Shown here: positions 45,624 through 54,934 of the stretch, piece by piece | Numbering within the stretch: position 1 is the first letter of the stretch | Layout of the letters: each line of letters starts with the position of its first letter | Notes under the pieces: model-generated | The model's database searches: none | The model's input: the letters and a program-made list of their open reading frames with translations, nothing else | Told to the model about the DNA's origin: nothing | Assembly (NCBI RefSeq): GCF_000426705.1 | Contig: NZ_KE384554.1 | Coordinates: 574,714-638,713, forward strand | Source: Spirochaeta cellobiosiphila DSM 17781 | Lineage (GTDB): Bacteria; Spirochaetota; Spirochaetia; DSM-17781 | Reading direction: 5' to 3' | DNA length: 64,000 nucleotides | Made by a program: the position numbers and the translations under genes

Positions 45624-45655
45624 CATGTTATATCTATTCTGATAGATATAACATG
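45624..45655. repeat. 14-bp perfect inverted repeat (hairpin)
   Basis: CATGTTATATCTAT and ATAGATATAACATG are exactly complementary across a 4-base loop (TCTG). There is no T-run on either side. It lies at the junction where similarity to the IS left end stops, so it may be a deletion end-point structure, an operator or a terminator lacking its U-tract. Confidence 0.6.
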
Positions 45656-45856
45656 CCTATCCCAAATAAATACTTCGATAAACTTTGATTGAGGTCTGGT
45701 TCTCCAATAAACTGTAGTAACATTTTTTCCAAGCTCTCATTATTATTACTCTTGGCCATCGTATTTTCTCCTTTGGTTTTAGTAGTGCATTACCATATTG
45801 GAGAATTCGATGGCTTCTTTCAATCATTTAAATTGCGGACTTGATTGTACGTTATC
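45634..45856 (-). mobile_element. IS256-type left-end remnant, second copy
   Basis: From 45856 leftwards the sequence matches the left end of the 505-bp element: the same terminal GATAACGTACAATCAAG, the same leader and a start MAKSNNNESLEKMLLQ (ATG at 45759). After about 34 codons it departs into unrelated sequence and stops at 45634. It lies in the same orientation as the first copy, about 1.5 kb away. The 3' end of the element is missing. Confidence 0.75.
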
Positions 45857-45933
45857 GTAGCAGTAAGTTGATTTATAAATTCATATGTAATTCTAAAACA
45901 TTATGTTTTCCTGCTTAATCATTAATATGTATT

Positions 45934-47886
45934 CTACATCATCTGTATAGGATCAATATCGATCTCCCGATACACACTGCTGGAAGGATTCACCTCTTTG
46001 ACATAAAGGGCTAATTGATGGTGGACTTGATTAAAATCCTTAGTTTTGATGAGCAATTGATAACGATAGTTCTGAGCAATCTGAAATAAAGGAGCTTCAG
46101 CAGGACCAAGAATCTCTGTTTTATCAGACTCAAGAAACATCAAATCCTGCAGACAGGCTTTGGCATCCTCCCCAGCTTTATTCTTATTTTTAGAACGAAA
46201 AGTTAGTTTTATTAATCTTGTATAAGGAGGAAAATCCAAAATCTTCCTCATATTCAATTCATCATTGTAGAATTGCGTGATTTTCATCTTGGAAGATAAC
46301 CGTATAGAAGGCGCATCAGGACGTAAGGTCTGGATATATACTTTGCCATCTGGAGTGAAGCGCCCTGCCCGGCCGGCAACTTGTGTTAAAAGGCTAAAGG
46401 TTCTCTCACTAGCACGAAAATCCGGTAATCCCAATCCCGAATCAGCCATGAGGATTCCCACCACCTGTACTCCGGGAAAGTTTAAACCTTTGGCCACCAT
46501 CTGTGTTCCAATGAGAATATGTATCCGGCCTTCCTGAAAATCTTTGATGGCCTTCTCAAGAACACCCTTCTTTTGAACCGAATCTGTATCTAAACGTTCA
46601 ACGATATGATTGGGGAATAGTTTTTGTACTTCTTCCTCCACATGCTCCGTTCCAAAACCATGATAGCCTATATCCAGGCTTCCACAGGAGGGACAGACAT
46701 TTCTAATGGGCTCCTGATAACCACAGTAATGGCAGACTAAGGCCTTTTTACTTTTGTGATAAGTTAAAGGAACAGAGCAATGCTTGCAAGTGATTTCCTC
46801 ACCACAACTATTACAATGAAAGGTATAGGTAAAACCACGGCGATTCAAGAATAGCAAAGCCTGACGCCCTTCCTTCAGGGCATTATCGATAGCAGAATAT
46901 AAATCCTTTGTGATAAGGTCTTTAGACAATCGAAGATCTACCACATTCAGCTCAGGCATATGACCGCCAGCCAAACGTTTTGTTAAATTAAGTCGCTCTA
47001 TCCTCTTATCCTGCATCAATTTATACGCTTCTACAGAGGGGGTTGCCGAGCCCATAACAAGCTTAGCATTATGATTCTTGGAACGTAAAAAAGCGACTTG
47101 CCTTGCATGATACCTGGGCGTTGAACCCGCTTTATAAGAACCTTCGTGTTCTTCATCAATGATGATCAATCCCAATTGAGGCATGGGAGCAAAGATAGCA
47201 GACCGTGCCCCTACAACAATCTTAGCTTCCCCACTGAGGATACGATTCCATTCGGTTAGCTTCTGACTGGGTGTAAGACGACTATGAAGGATAGCTAATT
47301 GCCCCTTAAAGCGCTGTCTTAGGTGTTCAGATAACTGTTGTGACAGGGCTATTTCAGGAACAAGATAAATAACGCCTTTATCATGTCCGATCATGTACTC
47401 TGCCGCCCTGAGAAAGACCTCTGTCTTCCCGGAACCAGTGATACCATAGAGGTAAAGCCAGTCCTTATCACCAGTAATGATGGCATCCAAAGCTTGTTGC
47501 TGTTCCTCACTTAAGTGGATGACTTTGGGAGGAGCGATTTCTTCCTCAAACAAAGCAGGTAGACTTTTTTCTCTTTTACCCGAAGGAAGCATCATAAATA
47601 AGGCTTCTCCCAGGGAACAATAATAAAAAGAGGATACCCATTGACCCAAACTAATAAGATCTTCCGTTAATAAGGGTTGCTTATCAATGAGTCTAATAAT
47701 TTGCTTTAATTCATACTCCCCGTGGAATTCCTGATCAACACCAATGATAATGCCAATCTTTTTTAGCTTACCAAAGGGAGCTTCAATCCTCATTCCGACA
47801 GTGATACCTTCATCCTTATCAGGAGGAAGATAGGTAAACTCATTATGTAAGGGAGTATTAAAAATGACCCTAATGTAATTAGGCAT
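45934..47886 (-). CDS. priA: Primosomal replication-restart helicase PriA
   Basis: A 3'-to-5' helicase that reloads the replisome at stalled forks. The order is an N-terminal DNA-binding domain, Walker A GITGSGKTE, DEEH box (IIDEEHEGSY), then the zinc-binding insertion with eight cysteines (CNSCGEEITCKHC ... CHYCG ... CPSC) and helicase motif VAGRAGR. At 650 residues it is slightly shorter than E. coli PriA. The ATG at 47886 and a TTG two codons earlier are both possible. It is the last gene of the folP-to-priA operon and overlaps the UDG-like gene. Confidence 0.95.
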   Translation of the reverse strand: MPNYIRVIFNTPLHNEFTYLPPDKDEGITVGMRIEAPFGKLKKIGIIIGVDQEFHGEYELKQIIRLIDKQPLLTEDLISLGQWVSSFYYCSLGEALFMMLPSGKREKSLPALFEEEIAPPKVIHLSEEQQQALDAIITGDKDWLYLYGITGSGKTEVFLRAAEYMIGHDKGVIYLVPEIALSQQLSEHLRQRFKGQLAILHSRLTPSQKLTEWNRILSGEAKIVVGARSAIFAPMPQLGLIIIDEEHEGSYKAGSTPRYHARQVAFLRSKNHNAKLVMGSATPSVEAYKLMQDKRIERLNLTKRLAGGHMPELNVVDLRLSKDLITKDLYSAIDNALKEGRQALLFLNRRGFTYTFHCNSCGEEITCKHCSVPLTYHKSKKALVCHYCGYQEPIRNVCPSCGSLDIGYHGFGTEHVEEEVQKLFPNHIVERLDTDSVQKKGVLEKAIKDFQEGRIHILIGTQMVAKGLNFPGVQVVGILMADSGLGLPDFRASERTFSLLTQVAGRAGRFTPDGKVYIQTLRPDAPSIRLSSKMKITQFYNDELNMRKILDFPPYTRLIKLTFRSKNKNKAGEDAKACLQDLMFLESDKTEILGPAEAPLFQIAQNYRYQLLIKTKDFNQVHHQLALYVKEVNPSSSVYREIDIDPIQMM

Positions 47887-48496
47887 AATCAATGAGTCCT
47901 CTTAATCTTTTTAGATCTTCCCATACAGGTCGCTTTAATTGGGGATCCTTATAGACTAGAGGAGGCGCATAGGTAGGAAGGAGAGGATAATTCTCGACTC
48001 GATACACTTGCCCACGTAACACTTCAAGAGACACCTTTGTCCCTAATAAGTAGGAAGCTGGATTCTGTCCAAAACACAATATAGCTTTAGGATTGTACTT
48101 CTTTATCTCTGTAATAACAACTTTTCGAGATTCTGGATCTGTGGGATAATTAACAGGTATCTGAATATAAGAGCAAACAGCCTGCCAGTCTAATTGTATT
48201 CCATCAAACCATTTACCCATAAAGGAACGTATATCCCCCTCATACAACCCATCTGTATTCAAACCTGAGTCTACAGTGATGAGAACAGTAGGTTGAGTCA
48301 CTCCATAGGAAGGTATATTAAGTTCAACATTGGCTTCACTAGAGATCTCTTCTTTATATTCTTCTTGTACAGCAGGAACATAAATTTCATTATCGGGAAT
48401 AAATTCACCATGGTTTCTTTTAAAACCGCCATTATATAGCAAATCCTCGAGTAGATTAATATTGTTCCAGATTTCTTCAGAGTGGGAAATACTCAT
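47879..48496 (-). CDS. Uracil-DNA glycosylase-superfamily protein, atypical
   Basis: A 205-residue protein. The C-terminal half looks like the UDG fold of families 4/5 (ILCFGQNPASYLLG; then LPTYAPPLVYKDPQLKRPVWEDL). The N-terminal catalytic motif (usually GEAPG...D) is replaced by VDSGLNTDGLYEG, and the four Fe-S cysteines of family 4 are absent (only two Cys in all). It may have changed specificity or be inactive. It overlaps truA by 20 bases and priA by 8. Confidence 0.65.
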   Translation of the reverse strand: MSISHSEEIWNNINLLEDLLYNGGFKRNHGEFIPDNEIYVPAVQEEYKEEISSEANVELNIPSYGVTQPTVLITVDSGLNTDGLYEGDIRSFMGKWFDGIQLDWQAVCSYIQIPVNYPTDPESRKVVITEIKKYNPKAILCFGQNPASYLLGTKVSLEVLRGQVYRVENYPLLPTYAPPLVYKDPQLKRPVWEDLKRLRGLIDYA

Positions 48497-49241
48497 CCTC
48501 CTTGTAATACACCTTATGTAAAAACAATCCTCTTGCGGGAGCGGTCACTCCTGTAGCGGATCTATCCTTCGCATGGAATCTATCAACAAAGCTTTGTTCA
48601 CCCCCCTGACGATAACATTCCAATAGAGTTCCTACAATACTTCTGACCATTCGCCACAAGAAGGCATTCCCTGCTATTTTGAAAACTGTATACGATCCTT
48701 CAGGAAAAAACACAGCAGAATAGATGTGGCGTGTTCTTGTTTTACTCATATCCTTTGGGTTTGTAAAGGTTGTATAATCATGAAATCCCACTAAATGACG
48801 ACACATCTTATTTAGAAGATGGATATCCAATTCATCCCTTACGGTATAACAATAACGATCATCAAAGGGACTTGAGGACCAGGAGCTTTTTATATAATAG
48901 TAATAGATCCTTTTCACAGCATCGTACCGACTATGGAAATCTGGATGAGTCAATGAGGATGATTTAATGCGAATATCTCTGGGAAGCAGGGAGTTTAGAG
49001 CTAACATGAATCGTGATGGCTCCATGTTTACAAGGTCTGTCTGAAAATTGGCAACCTGATGAGAAGCATGAACTCCCGAATCTGTTCGACCGGAGCCAAT
49101 CAACTTAATGGGATGCTTATGAATCTTTTCAAGAGCCTTTTCAAGCTCCCCCTGTACAGTTCTGCCGCCTTTTGCTTGAACTTGCCAACCTTGATAATCT
49201 GTCCCGTCGTAGGCAATATCCAGGCGAATATTATTCGCCAT
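48477..49241 (-). CDS. truA: tRNA pseudouridine synthase A
   Basis: Makes pseudouridine at positions 38-40 of tRNAs. The 254-residue protein has the catalytic Asp in GRTDSGVHASHQV, an N-terminal IAYDGTDYQGWQ and a C-terminal FLWRMVRSIVGTL, all standard for TruA. It overlaps both neighbours in the operon. Confidence 0.97.
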   Translation of the reverse strand: MANNIRLDIAYDGTDYQGWQVQAKGGRTVQGELEKALEKIHKHPIKLIGSGRTDSGVHASHQVANFQTDLVNMEPSRFMLALNSLLPRDIRIKSSSLTHPDFHSRYDAVKRIYYYYIKSSWSSSPFDDRYCYTVRDELDIHLLNKMCRHLVGFHDYTTFTNPKDMSKTRTRHIYSAVFFPEGSYTVFKIAGNAFLWRMVRSIVGTLLECYRQGGEQSFVDRFHAKDRSATGVTAPARGLFLHKVYYKEDEYFPL

Positions 49242-50088
49242 CTTCTAATTCCTTAAGAAGACTACCAATGGACTTGTGAAGATCCCTGGCCATTTCCAGA
49301 ATATCCGAAGGCTTTGACTTACTGGACTTACCTAAACCGACAATCCGACTAATAGATTGTCTGGCAGATTGAAGACTGGCCAAACGTCTCTGCCTATCCC
49401 CTTGTCCACCAAACTTGTATTCCAGTAGCCCAGATAAGTAAAGAACCCCATCATAACCAAAATTCTTATCTGAACAGGGACCAAAATTAGTTACCCCACC
49501 TAAAGATTCTGCTCCTGAGACCTCTTTCTCTAATACCAGGGAATAAAGGAAGTTAGCTTTATGATAGTAAATCTCTCTCATATAATCCCAGTTTTCTCCT
49601 GGATATTTTTTATGAAGATTCGTGCTTAACCAGGCAGCTCTCAAAACAGACATGGCCATTTTAAAGGTAGGACTAAAATCTTTCGGGAGTAACTCATAGC
49701 ACATGGAAGCCAAATGATAACTGGCGACCCCTTCTTGCAAACGTCGATTGTTTTCAAAGTTCAAGTCAGGGATCAATTTCTTCATCGTATTGGCCCGTAA
49801 AATATGATCATTCTTTATATTATCCAAACTACTTTCAGGGACGTTAGGAAAGTCCTGAGGATAGGCAGCATAGAAACAATGTGGACAAACCATTACAGAA
49901 TAAACGAGAGGAAAGACCTCTCCATACTTTTTACTTGGCTCATATTCTCTACGAAGCTCATCTGTTAAAGGGCCGGCAATCATACGCCCTCCCCCAGTCA
50001 AAAGCTCTTCCTTTTGAAAGTGTTCCAAACACACAGGACACTTTATTTTATTCTTACCTAAAAAGGTTAGTTTGTTTTTTCCAGCCAA
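49231..50088 (-). CDS. DUF2225-family protein
   Basis: A 285-residue protein with an N-terminal zinc-type pair of CxxC motifs (KCPVC and VCPHC) and a helical body with conserved patches (YHLASMCYELL, AWLSTNLH). This matches the DUF2225 family, whose function is unknown. It is the fifth gene of the folP operon, between acpS and truA. Confidence 0.75.
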   Translation of the reverse strand: MAGKNKLTFLGKNKIKCPVCLEHFQKEELLTGGGRMIAGPLTDELRREYEPSKKYGEVFPLVYSVMVCPHCFYAAYPQDFPNVPESSLDNIKNDHILRANTMKKLIPDLNFENNRRLQEGVASYHLASMCYELLPKDFSPTFKMAMSVLRAAWLSTNLHKKYPGENWDYMREIYYHKANFLYSLVLEKEVSGAESLGGVTNFGPCSDKNFGYDGVLYLSGLLEYKFGGQGDRQRRLASLQSARQSISRIVGLGKSSKSKPSDILEMARDLHKSIGSLLKELEDGE

Positions 50089-50089
50089 A

Positions 50090-50461
50090 TTATTCCTCTA
50101 TAATGACAATGGCTACAGCGTTATCCTTTTCATGTGTCAGACTTAAATGAAGAGCATTGCCTCCTGTCTTCTCATAGGCCCGCAGGGCTGTACCATATAA
50201 GTGAATTTCCGGTTTTCCATTATGGTTATTCTTAACTTTTATATCTTTTAAGGTAATACCATTTAAACCTGTACCTAGAGCTTTACCAAAGGCTTCTTTA
50301 GCCGCAAAACGGGCAGCCAGGGAGGTTTCCATACCAGACCCTCTTTTAATGGCAGCCTCCAGCTCTTCTTCATGGAAAAAGCGTTCCATCAAACCTTTGG
50401 TATTCCGCCATCTCGTCAAACGGCTAATATGAACAACATCAATGCCCACTCCTAATATCAT
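50090..50461 (-). CDS. acpS: Holo-acyl-carrier-protein synthase
   Basis: Attaches phosphopantetheine from CoA to acyl carrier protein. The 123-residue protein has the Mg-binding GVGIDVV near the N-terminus and the catalytic FAAKEAFGKALGTG motif. It overlaps the ybbR-like gene by 4 bases. Confidence 0.97.
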   Translation of the reverse strand: MILGVGIDVVHISRLTRWRNTKGLMERFFHEEELEAAIKRGSGMETSLAARFAAKEAFGKALGTGLNGITLKDIKVKNNHNGKPEIHLYGTALRAYEKTGGNALHLSLTHEKDNAVAIVIIEE

Positions 50462-51393
50462 GGTGTCTCCTTGGATTTTATTTCGAGTGTCATTACCTTA
50501 GGGGAATACTCTAACAGAAGGAGTCCTTCTGGAATATAAGTTTCAATCTTTTTCGTATAAGTTCCCGGTTCTGTTATATCTGAACAATCAATAGTCAGTC
50601 CATACTCATAGCTTTTATAAGATTCTAGCTCACGTTGCAAACCTTTAACCTGAACTCTTCCCTCAGGTAAGGAACCTACCACTTGCAGATCAGCAGCTAA
50701 GTCGTTCAGCCCTATTTGCAGATTATCTACAGTTTTAAGGATACTTGCTTGTTTAATGATTCCCTGAAACTCTACAACATTTCCTCCAGGATATTCCAGG
50801 AAGTCATTATCTTTGACCAAACGGACACGTTGGGTGAAGTCCTCCTCCCGACCTGAGATATCAACTTCTTCCGTTGTGATGGCTCTGAGAGAATTAACCA
50901 TACTCATAGGCCCTACTACATCAACAGAGGAAGGGGACATATAATAATGATCCAGCTTAAAACCCTGAGCAGGATAGCCACTGATAGAAGGAAAAACTTC
51001 TATACTTTTCCTATACTCTTTTTCTAATTTTAATGTGATCTGAGAGGGTTCCACTCGTACCTCTAACGGATCCACTCCTAAAGCAGTACCCTTTTTCTCT
51101 ATCTCAACGGATGCTTTATAACGACCGTCTTGAGTCCGATTGGATAGATCTACATAAGCTCTAATATCTTCTTCCAGGATAGAATAGACCGTATCCCCCT
51201 GTCCTTTGAGGTTTATTTTCACACGATGGGAATACTCAGAAGCGGGAATAAAACCTTCTGGTAATATTACTTCCAAAGGAACACTAAAGTATGTCTCTTC
51301 CAGGTTATCTATCTTATGAAAGAAAAATAAGACTACCGCACCAACAAAGCATAGTACTTTGGCAGGCCAATTGTTAAGAAGTTTATTCAACAT
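50458..51393 (-). CDS. YbbR-domain membrane protein (CdaR-like)
   Basis: A 311-residue protein with one N-terminal membrane segment (about 12-26) followed by repeated beta-rich YbbR domains (for example FSVPLEVILPEGF, VRVEPSQITLKLEKEYRKS). In Firmicutes such proteins bind and regulate the diadenylate cyclase encoded next door. The 11-base overlap with cdaA supports the same partnership here. Confidence 0.88.
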   Translation of the reverse strand: MLNKLLNNWPAKVLCFVGAVVLFFFHKIDNLEETYFSVPLEVILPEGFIPASEYSHRVKINLKGQGDTVYSILEEDIRAYVDLSNRTQDGRYKASVEIEKKGTALGVDPLEVRVEPSQITLKLEKEYRKSIEVFPSISGYPAQGFKLDHYYMSPSSVDVVGPMSMVNSLRAITTEEVDISGREEDFTQRVRLVKDNDFLEYPGGNVVEFQGIIKQASILKTVDNLQIGLNDLAADLQVVGSLPEGRVQVKGLQRELESYKSYEYGLTIDCSDITEPGTYTKKIETYIPEGLLLLEYSPKVMTLEIKSKETP

Positions 51394-52174
51394 CCGCCTC
51401 CTCAGCCGTCAAACGGAAGTTTAACAATTCCTTGAGCCGGGTTCGGATTTCATCAATAGATAAATCATAGTATAGATTCGAATCATAAGCTAAGGAAATA
51501 GCACCAGATTCTTCAGACACGACCAAAATAACAGCATCAGATTCTTCAGCTAAGCCCAGAGCCGCCCTATGTCTGGTTCCAAAACTTTTACGAACATCTG
51601 ATTGCTCACTCAAAGGGAAAAAGCACCCCCCGGAGAGAATCTTCTTGCCTTGAATGATAACAGCTCCGTCGTGAAGGGCTGTATCAAACTGGAAGATAGT
51701 CATAAGTAAACTGGAAGTTATATCCGCATTTAAGGGAGTCCCCCTGTCGATGATGTTTTTAAGACCCACCTTCCGGACAAAAGTAATCAAAGCTCCCCTA
51801 CGGACACCTGATAACATTTCTGCAGCAGTCAAGATGGATTCTAACTGGGATTGTTTAGGTCTGTTCTGAAACTTAAACCAATCTCCCTGTCCCAACTGAG
51901 TAAAGATTTTCCTCAGTTCCGGTTGGAAAACAATAGCTGCGGCAATGACCACACCCGGTGCGATAATCTCCAGTAACCAGCTTACAGTTTCCAATTTAAA
52001 GACATTAGCAAAACCATAGAGTAGAAGAACGAGGACCAAGCCTTTAATAAGCTGAATAGCTCTCGTTTGTACTAATAGCCGATAACCGCGGTACAACAAA
52101 AAGCTTAAGAGAGCAATATCAAGAATAGGCCGAATAATCTCTCTAAACAGGAAGGTATTCAGTAGATCTATCAC
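51383..52174 (-). CDS. cdaA: Diadenylate cyclase CdaA
   Basis: Membrane enzyme that makes cyclic di-AMP from two ATP. The 263-residue protein has three hydrophobic segments in the first 85 residues and a DAC domain with the DGA motif at 169-171 and GTRHRAAL at 199-206, both needed for catalysis. The neighbours ybbR-like and folP match Borrelia and Firmicutes arrangements. It indicates that c-di-AMP signalling is present. Confidence 0.95.
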   Translation of the reverse strand: MIDLLNTFLFREIIRPILDIALLSFLLYRGYRLLVQTRAIQLIKGLVLVLLLYGFANVFKLETVSWLLEIIAPGVVIAAAIVFQPELRKIFTQLGQGDWFKFQNRPKQSQLESILTAAEMLSGVRRGALITFVRKVGLKNIIDRGTPLNADITSSLLMTIFQFDTALHDGAVIIQGKKILSGGCFFPLSEQSDVRKSFGTRHRAALGLAEESDAVILVVSEESGAISLAYDSNLYYDLSIDEIRTRLKELLNFRLTAEEADVE

Positions 52175-53013
52175 TTAGGAGTTTCCACTCCTTTTATTTC
52201 ATCAATAATCCTTATCATTTCCGAAGTAGCTTTCACATCATGAACACGAACAATTTGTGCTCCTTGGGCTACGGACCAGGCATGAGCCCCTAGAGAACCA
52301 TACAGACGATCCTCCGGTTCGTTTTCCAATATTGTACCAATAAAGGACTTACGGGAGGCTCCTATCAGTAAAGGCAATCCTAGTTCATGGAATCTATTAA
52401 TGGATTTCAATATACTGAGGTTATCCTGTAATCTTTTGCCAAACCCGATTCCCGGATCCAGAATAATTCTATCTTTGGTAATATTATGGCTGATTGCATA
52501 TTCCACTCTACTTTGTAGGTATATGATAATATCCCCAACAGGATCAACATAAGTGGGAGCCTTTTGCATATCCTTGGGAACACCCCTTTTATGCATAAGA
52601 ATGACAGGCCAATCCCCTTTGTTTAATAAAGGAATCAAGGCTTCGTCATCTTCCAGAGCACTAATGTCATTAAGAATATCAGCACCAGCTTCAAAACAGG
52701 CTTCCGCAACACTAGCTTTACGTGTATCAACAGATAGGGGAATATCCGTGTGTTTACGAATCTCTTCAATCACAGGGACAAGGCGGTCCATCTCTTCCTG
52801 AGCCTCTACATACTCAGCACCGGGACGGGAAGATTCCCCTCCAAGGTCCAATACATCAGCCCCATCAGCAATCATCTCCATTGCCGTACCAAGGGCTGCT
52901 TCAATAGTCACCTGTCTACTTCCACTAAAAAAAGAATCAGGCGTACAGTTAATGATTCCCATGATAATTGTTTTATCGTGAATAGGGAGAGTCCTTCCCC
53001 GGGGTAAGTGCAA
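52171..53013 (-). CDS. folP: Dihydropteroate synthase
   Basis: Joins p-aminobenzoate to the pterin in folate synthesis. The 280-residue TIM-barrel has GIINCTPDSFF, DLGGESSRPGA, the DPGIGFGKR phosphate loop and LLIGASRKSF. The start is a TTG at 53013, 8 bases after AAGGAG. First gene of the eight-gene leftward operon ending with priA. Confidence 0.95.
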   Translation of the reverse strand: MHLPRGRTLPIHDKTIIMGIINCTPDSFFSGSRQVTIEAALGTAMEMIADGADVLDLGGESSRPGAEYVEAQEEMDRLVPVIEEIRKHTDIPLSVDTRKASVAEACFEAGADILNDISALEDDEALIPLLNKGDWPVILMHKRGVPKDMQKAPTYVDPVGDIIIYLQSRVEYAISHNITKDRIILDPGIGFGKRLQDNLSILKSINRFHELGLPLLIGASRKSFIGTILENEPEDRLYGSLGAHAWSVAQGAQIVRVHDVKATSEMIRIIDEIKGVETPK

Positions 53014-53033
53014 AATGTAGCTCCTTTTCCTTC

Positions 53034-53063
53034 ATTCTAATGGGAAAATCGGCCTTTTCACAA
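53034..53063 (-). promoter_or_regulatory. Candidate promoter of the folP-cdaA-priA operon
   Basis: Minus strand TTGTGA (53063-53058), 18-base gap, TAGAAT (53039-53034), about 20 bases before the folP start. Confidence 0.4.
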
Positions 53064-53109
53064 TACCTTTCTTGTGTTTAACTAAGATGAAGCTAGGAGG
53101 TAGCTGAAG

Positions 53110-53379
53110 ATGAGAGCAATGATTGCCGTTGTTGGCATGGATAGAGTTGGTATTATTGCAGGGGTGAGTACTTTCTTATCCGAAAATAGCATCAACATCC
53201 TTAATATCAATCAAACCATTCTTGATGGTTTTTTTACTATGATGATGAATGTAGACTTAGACACTATGTCCATCACTAGGGATGTACTGGATGAAGCACT
53301 GACAAAGCTTGAAGAAGAGCTTCAAGTCAAGATCACAATTATGTCAGAAGAAGTGCTAAAAGCGATGCACCGTATCTAA
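53110..53379 (+). CDS. ACT-domain protein (UPF0237 type)
   Basis: An 89-residue single ACT domain (MIAVVGMDRVGIIAGVSTFL, then the conserved ILNINQTILDGFFTMMM). Such proteins bind small ligands, often amino acids. It is paired with a PFL-family gene, an arrangement found in many bacteria, and has AGGAGG upstream of its ATG. Confidence 0.85.
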   Translation: MRAMIAVVGMDRVGIIAGVSTFLSENSINILNINQTILDGFFTMMMNVDLDTMSITRDVLDEALTKLEEELQVKITIMSEEVLKAMHRI

Positions 53380-53400
53380 AAGAATTATAAGGAATTTTTG

Positions 53401-54759
53401 ATGTATACACCCTTTGAAATACAAGAAACACTTAACATGTTCACCGTTGATAAGCTTGATATCAGAACCATTACCATGGGTATTAGTCTGATTGATTGTG
53501 TAGGGCAAACAGGAGCATCAACAGCTGAAAAGGTCTATGAAAAGATTGTAGGCCGGGCAAAACGCCTATTGTCTACTGGAAGAGAGATTGAAAGAGAGTT
53601 GGGTATTCCCATCATTAATAAGCGTATATCAGTAACTCCTATCAGTCTTATAACTGAACCCTTTAGTTTAAGTGAACGTATAGAAGTCGCCCATGCTCTC
53701 GATAGAGCAGCCAAAGAAGTGGGCGTAGATTTTCTGGGAGGTTATTCAGCCCTCATTCCCAAGGGACAAACCCCAGGGGAGACTATCTTTCTTAACAGTA
53801 TTCCTGAAGCCCTTGGTTCAACGGACAAATTATGCGGCTCTGTTAATATTGGTTCTTCCAAAGCAGGTATCAATATGGATGGTGTTGCCACTATGGGACG
53901 AATCATAAAGGAATTAGCGGCTAGAACAGCAGATACTCAGGCCTTAGGCTGTGCCAAACTTGTGGTATTTGCCAACGCAGTGGAAGACAATCCTTTTATG
54001 GCGGGTGCCTTCCATGGAGTGGGCGAACCCGACACGGTTATTCATGTTGGAGTATCTGGACCTGGTGTTGTCAAAAATGCCATTGAAAAAATGAAAGGAG
54101 CTCCCTTACAGGACCTGGCAGAGGAAATTAAAAAGATAGCCTTCAAAATCACCAGATTAGGACAATTGGTAGCTAATGAAGCAGCACGAAAATTACAAGT
54201 TAGTCCGGGGATTTTGGATTTAAGTCTGGCTCCTACTCCAGCGGTAGGAGATTCTGTAGCTCGTATTTTAGAAGAAATGGGATTAGAGCATACGGGAGCA
54301 CCGGGAACAACAGCGGCTTTGGCCATGCTTAATGATGCTGTCAAAAAAGGAGGTCTAATGGCTTCCAGTCAAGTGGGCGGCTTATCAGGAGCCTTCATTC
54401 CTGTCACAGAAGACGAAGGAATGGTACAAGCCGTTCAAAAAGGGGCACTTACCCTTGAAAAGTTGGAAGCTATGACCTGTGTCTGTTCTGTTGGCTTGGA
54501 TATGATTGCCATTCCAGGTGATGTCACAGCAGAAACCTTATCCGGGATTATTGCTGATGAAGCAGCCATAGGTGTGATCAATAACAAGACCACAGCAGTA
54601 CGTCTTCTTCCCGTACCGGGAGCTAAACCGGGAGATTGGGCCGAATATGGCGGATTATTAGGTGGTGCACCTGTTATGGATGTGAATCGTTTTAGCTGTC
54701 ATGACTTTATTAAACGAGGGGGAAGAATCCCCGCACCGGTCCATTCTTTTAAGAACTAA
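53401..54759 (+). CDS. PFL-family protein (UPF0210/DUF711)
   Basis: A 452-residue protein of the conserved family annotated as PFL-like, with characteristic text such as TMGISLIDC near the start, [17 protein letters not shown] in the middle and [11 protein letters not shown] near the C-terminus. It has a glycyl-radical-like fold but not the radical site of pyruvate formate-lyase; its reaction is not established. The ATG at 53401 has AAGGA upstream; a TTG one codon earlier is not preferred. Confidence 0.85.
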   Translation: MYTPFEIQETLNMFTVDKLDIRTITMGISLIDCVGQTGASTAEKVYEKIVGRAKRLLSTGREIERELGIPIINKRISVTPISLITEPFSLSERIEVAHALDRAAKEVGVDFLGGYSALIPKGQTPGETIFLNSIPEALGSTDKLCGSVNIGSSKAGINMDGVATMGRIIKELAARTADTQALGCAKLVVFANAVEDNPFMAGAFHGVGEPDTVIHVGVSGPGVVKNAIEKMKGAPLQDLAEEIKKIAFKITRLGQLVANEAARKLQVSPGILDLSLAPTPAVGDSVARILEEMGLEHTGAPGTTAALAMLNDAVKKGGLMASSQVGGLSGAFIPVTEDEGMVQAVQKGALTLEKLEAMTCVCSVGLDMIAIPGDVTAETLSGIIADEAAIGVINNKTTAVRLLPVPGAKPGDWAEYGGLLGGAPVMDVNRFSCHDFIKRGGRIPAPVHSFKN

Positions 54760-54778
54760 AGTTAACCTCACAAACAAG

Positions 54779-54815
54779 GCTGTTACAATTCTAATTTGTA
54801 ACAGCTCTTTTTTTT
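54779..54815 (+). terminator. Terminator of the ACT-PFL operon
   Basis: GCTGTTACAA pairs perfectly with TTGTAACAGC across a 7-base loop and is followed by a T-rich run, 20 bases after the stop codon. Confidence 0.9.
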
Positions 54816-54934
54816 GCTCTTAAGAATATTGTTTTGCTCATTAAAGAGGGTGGAAGGATAAAATAATTTTAGTACAGTTCACAAGTCTATTTGGTGCTAT
54901 ATTGTCAGCACTAATATAAATAAGGAGAATAAAA

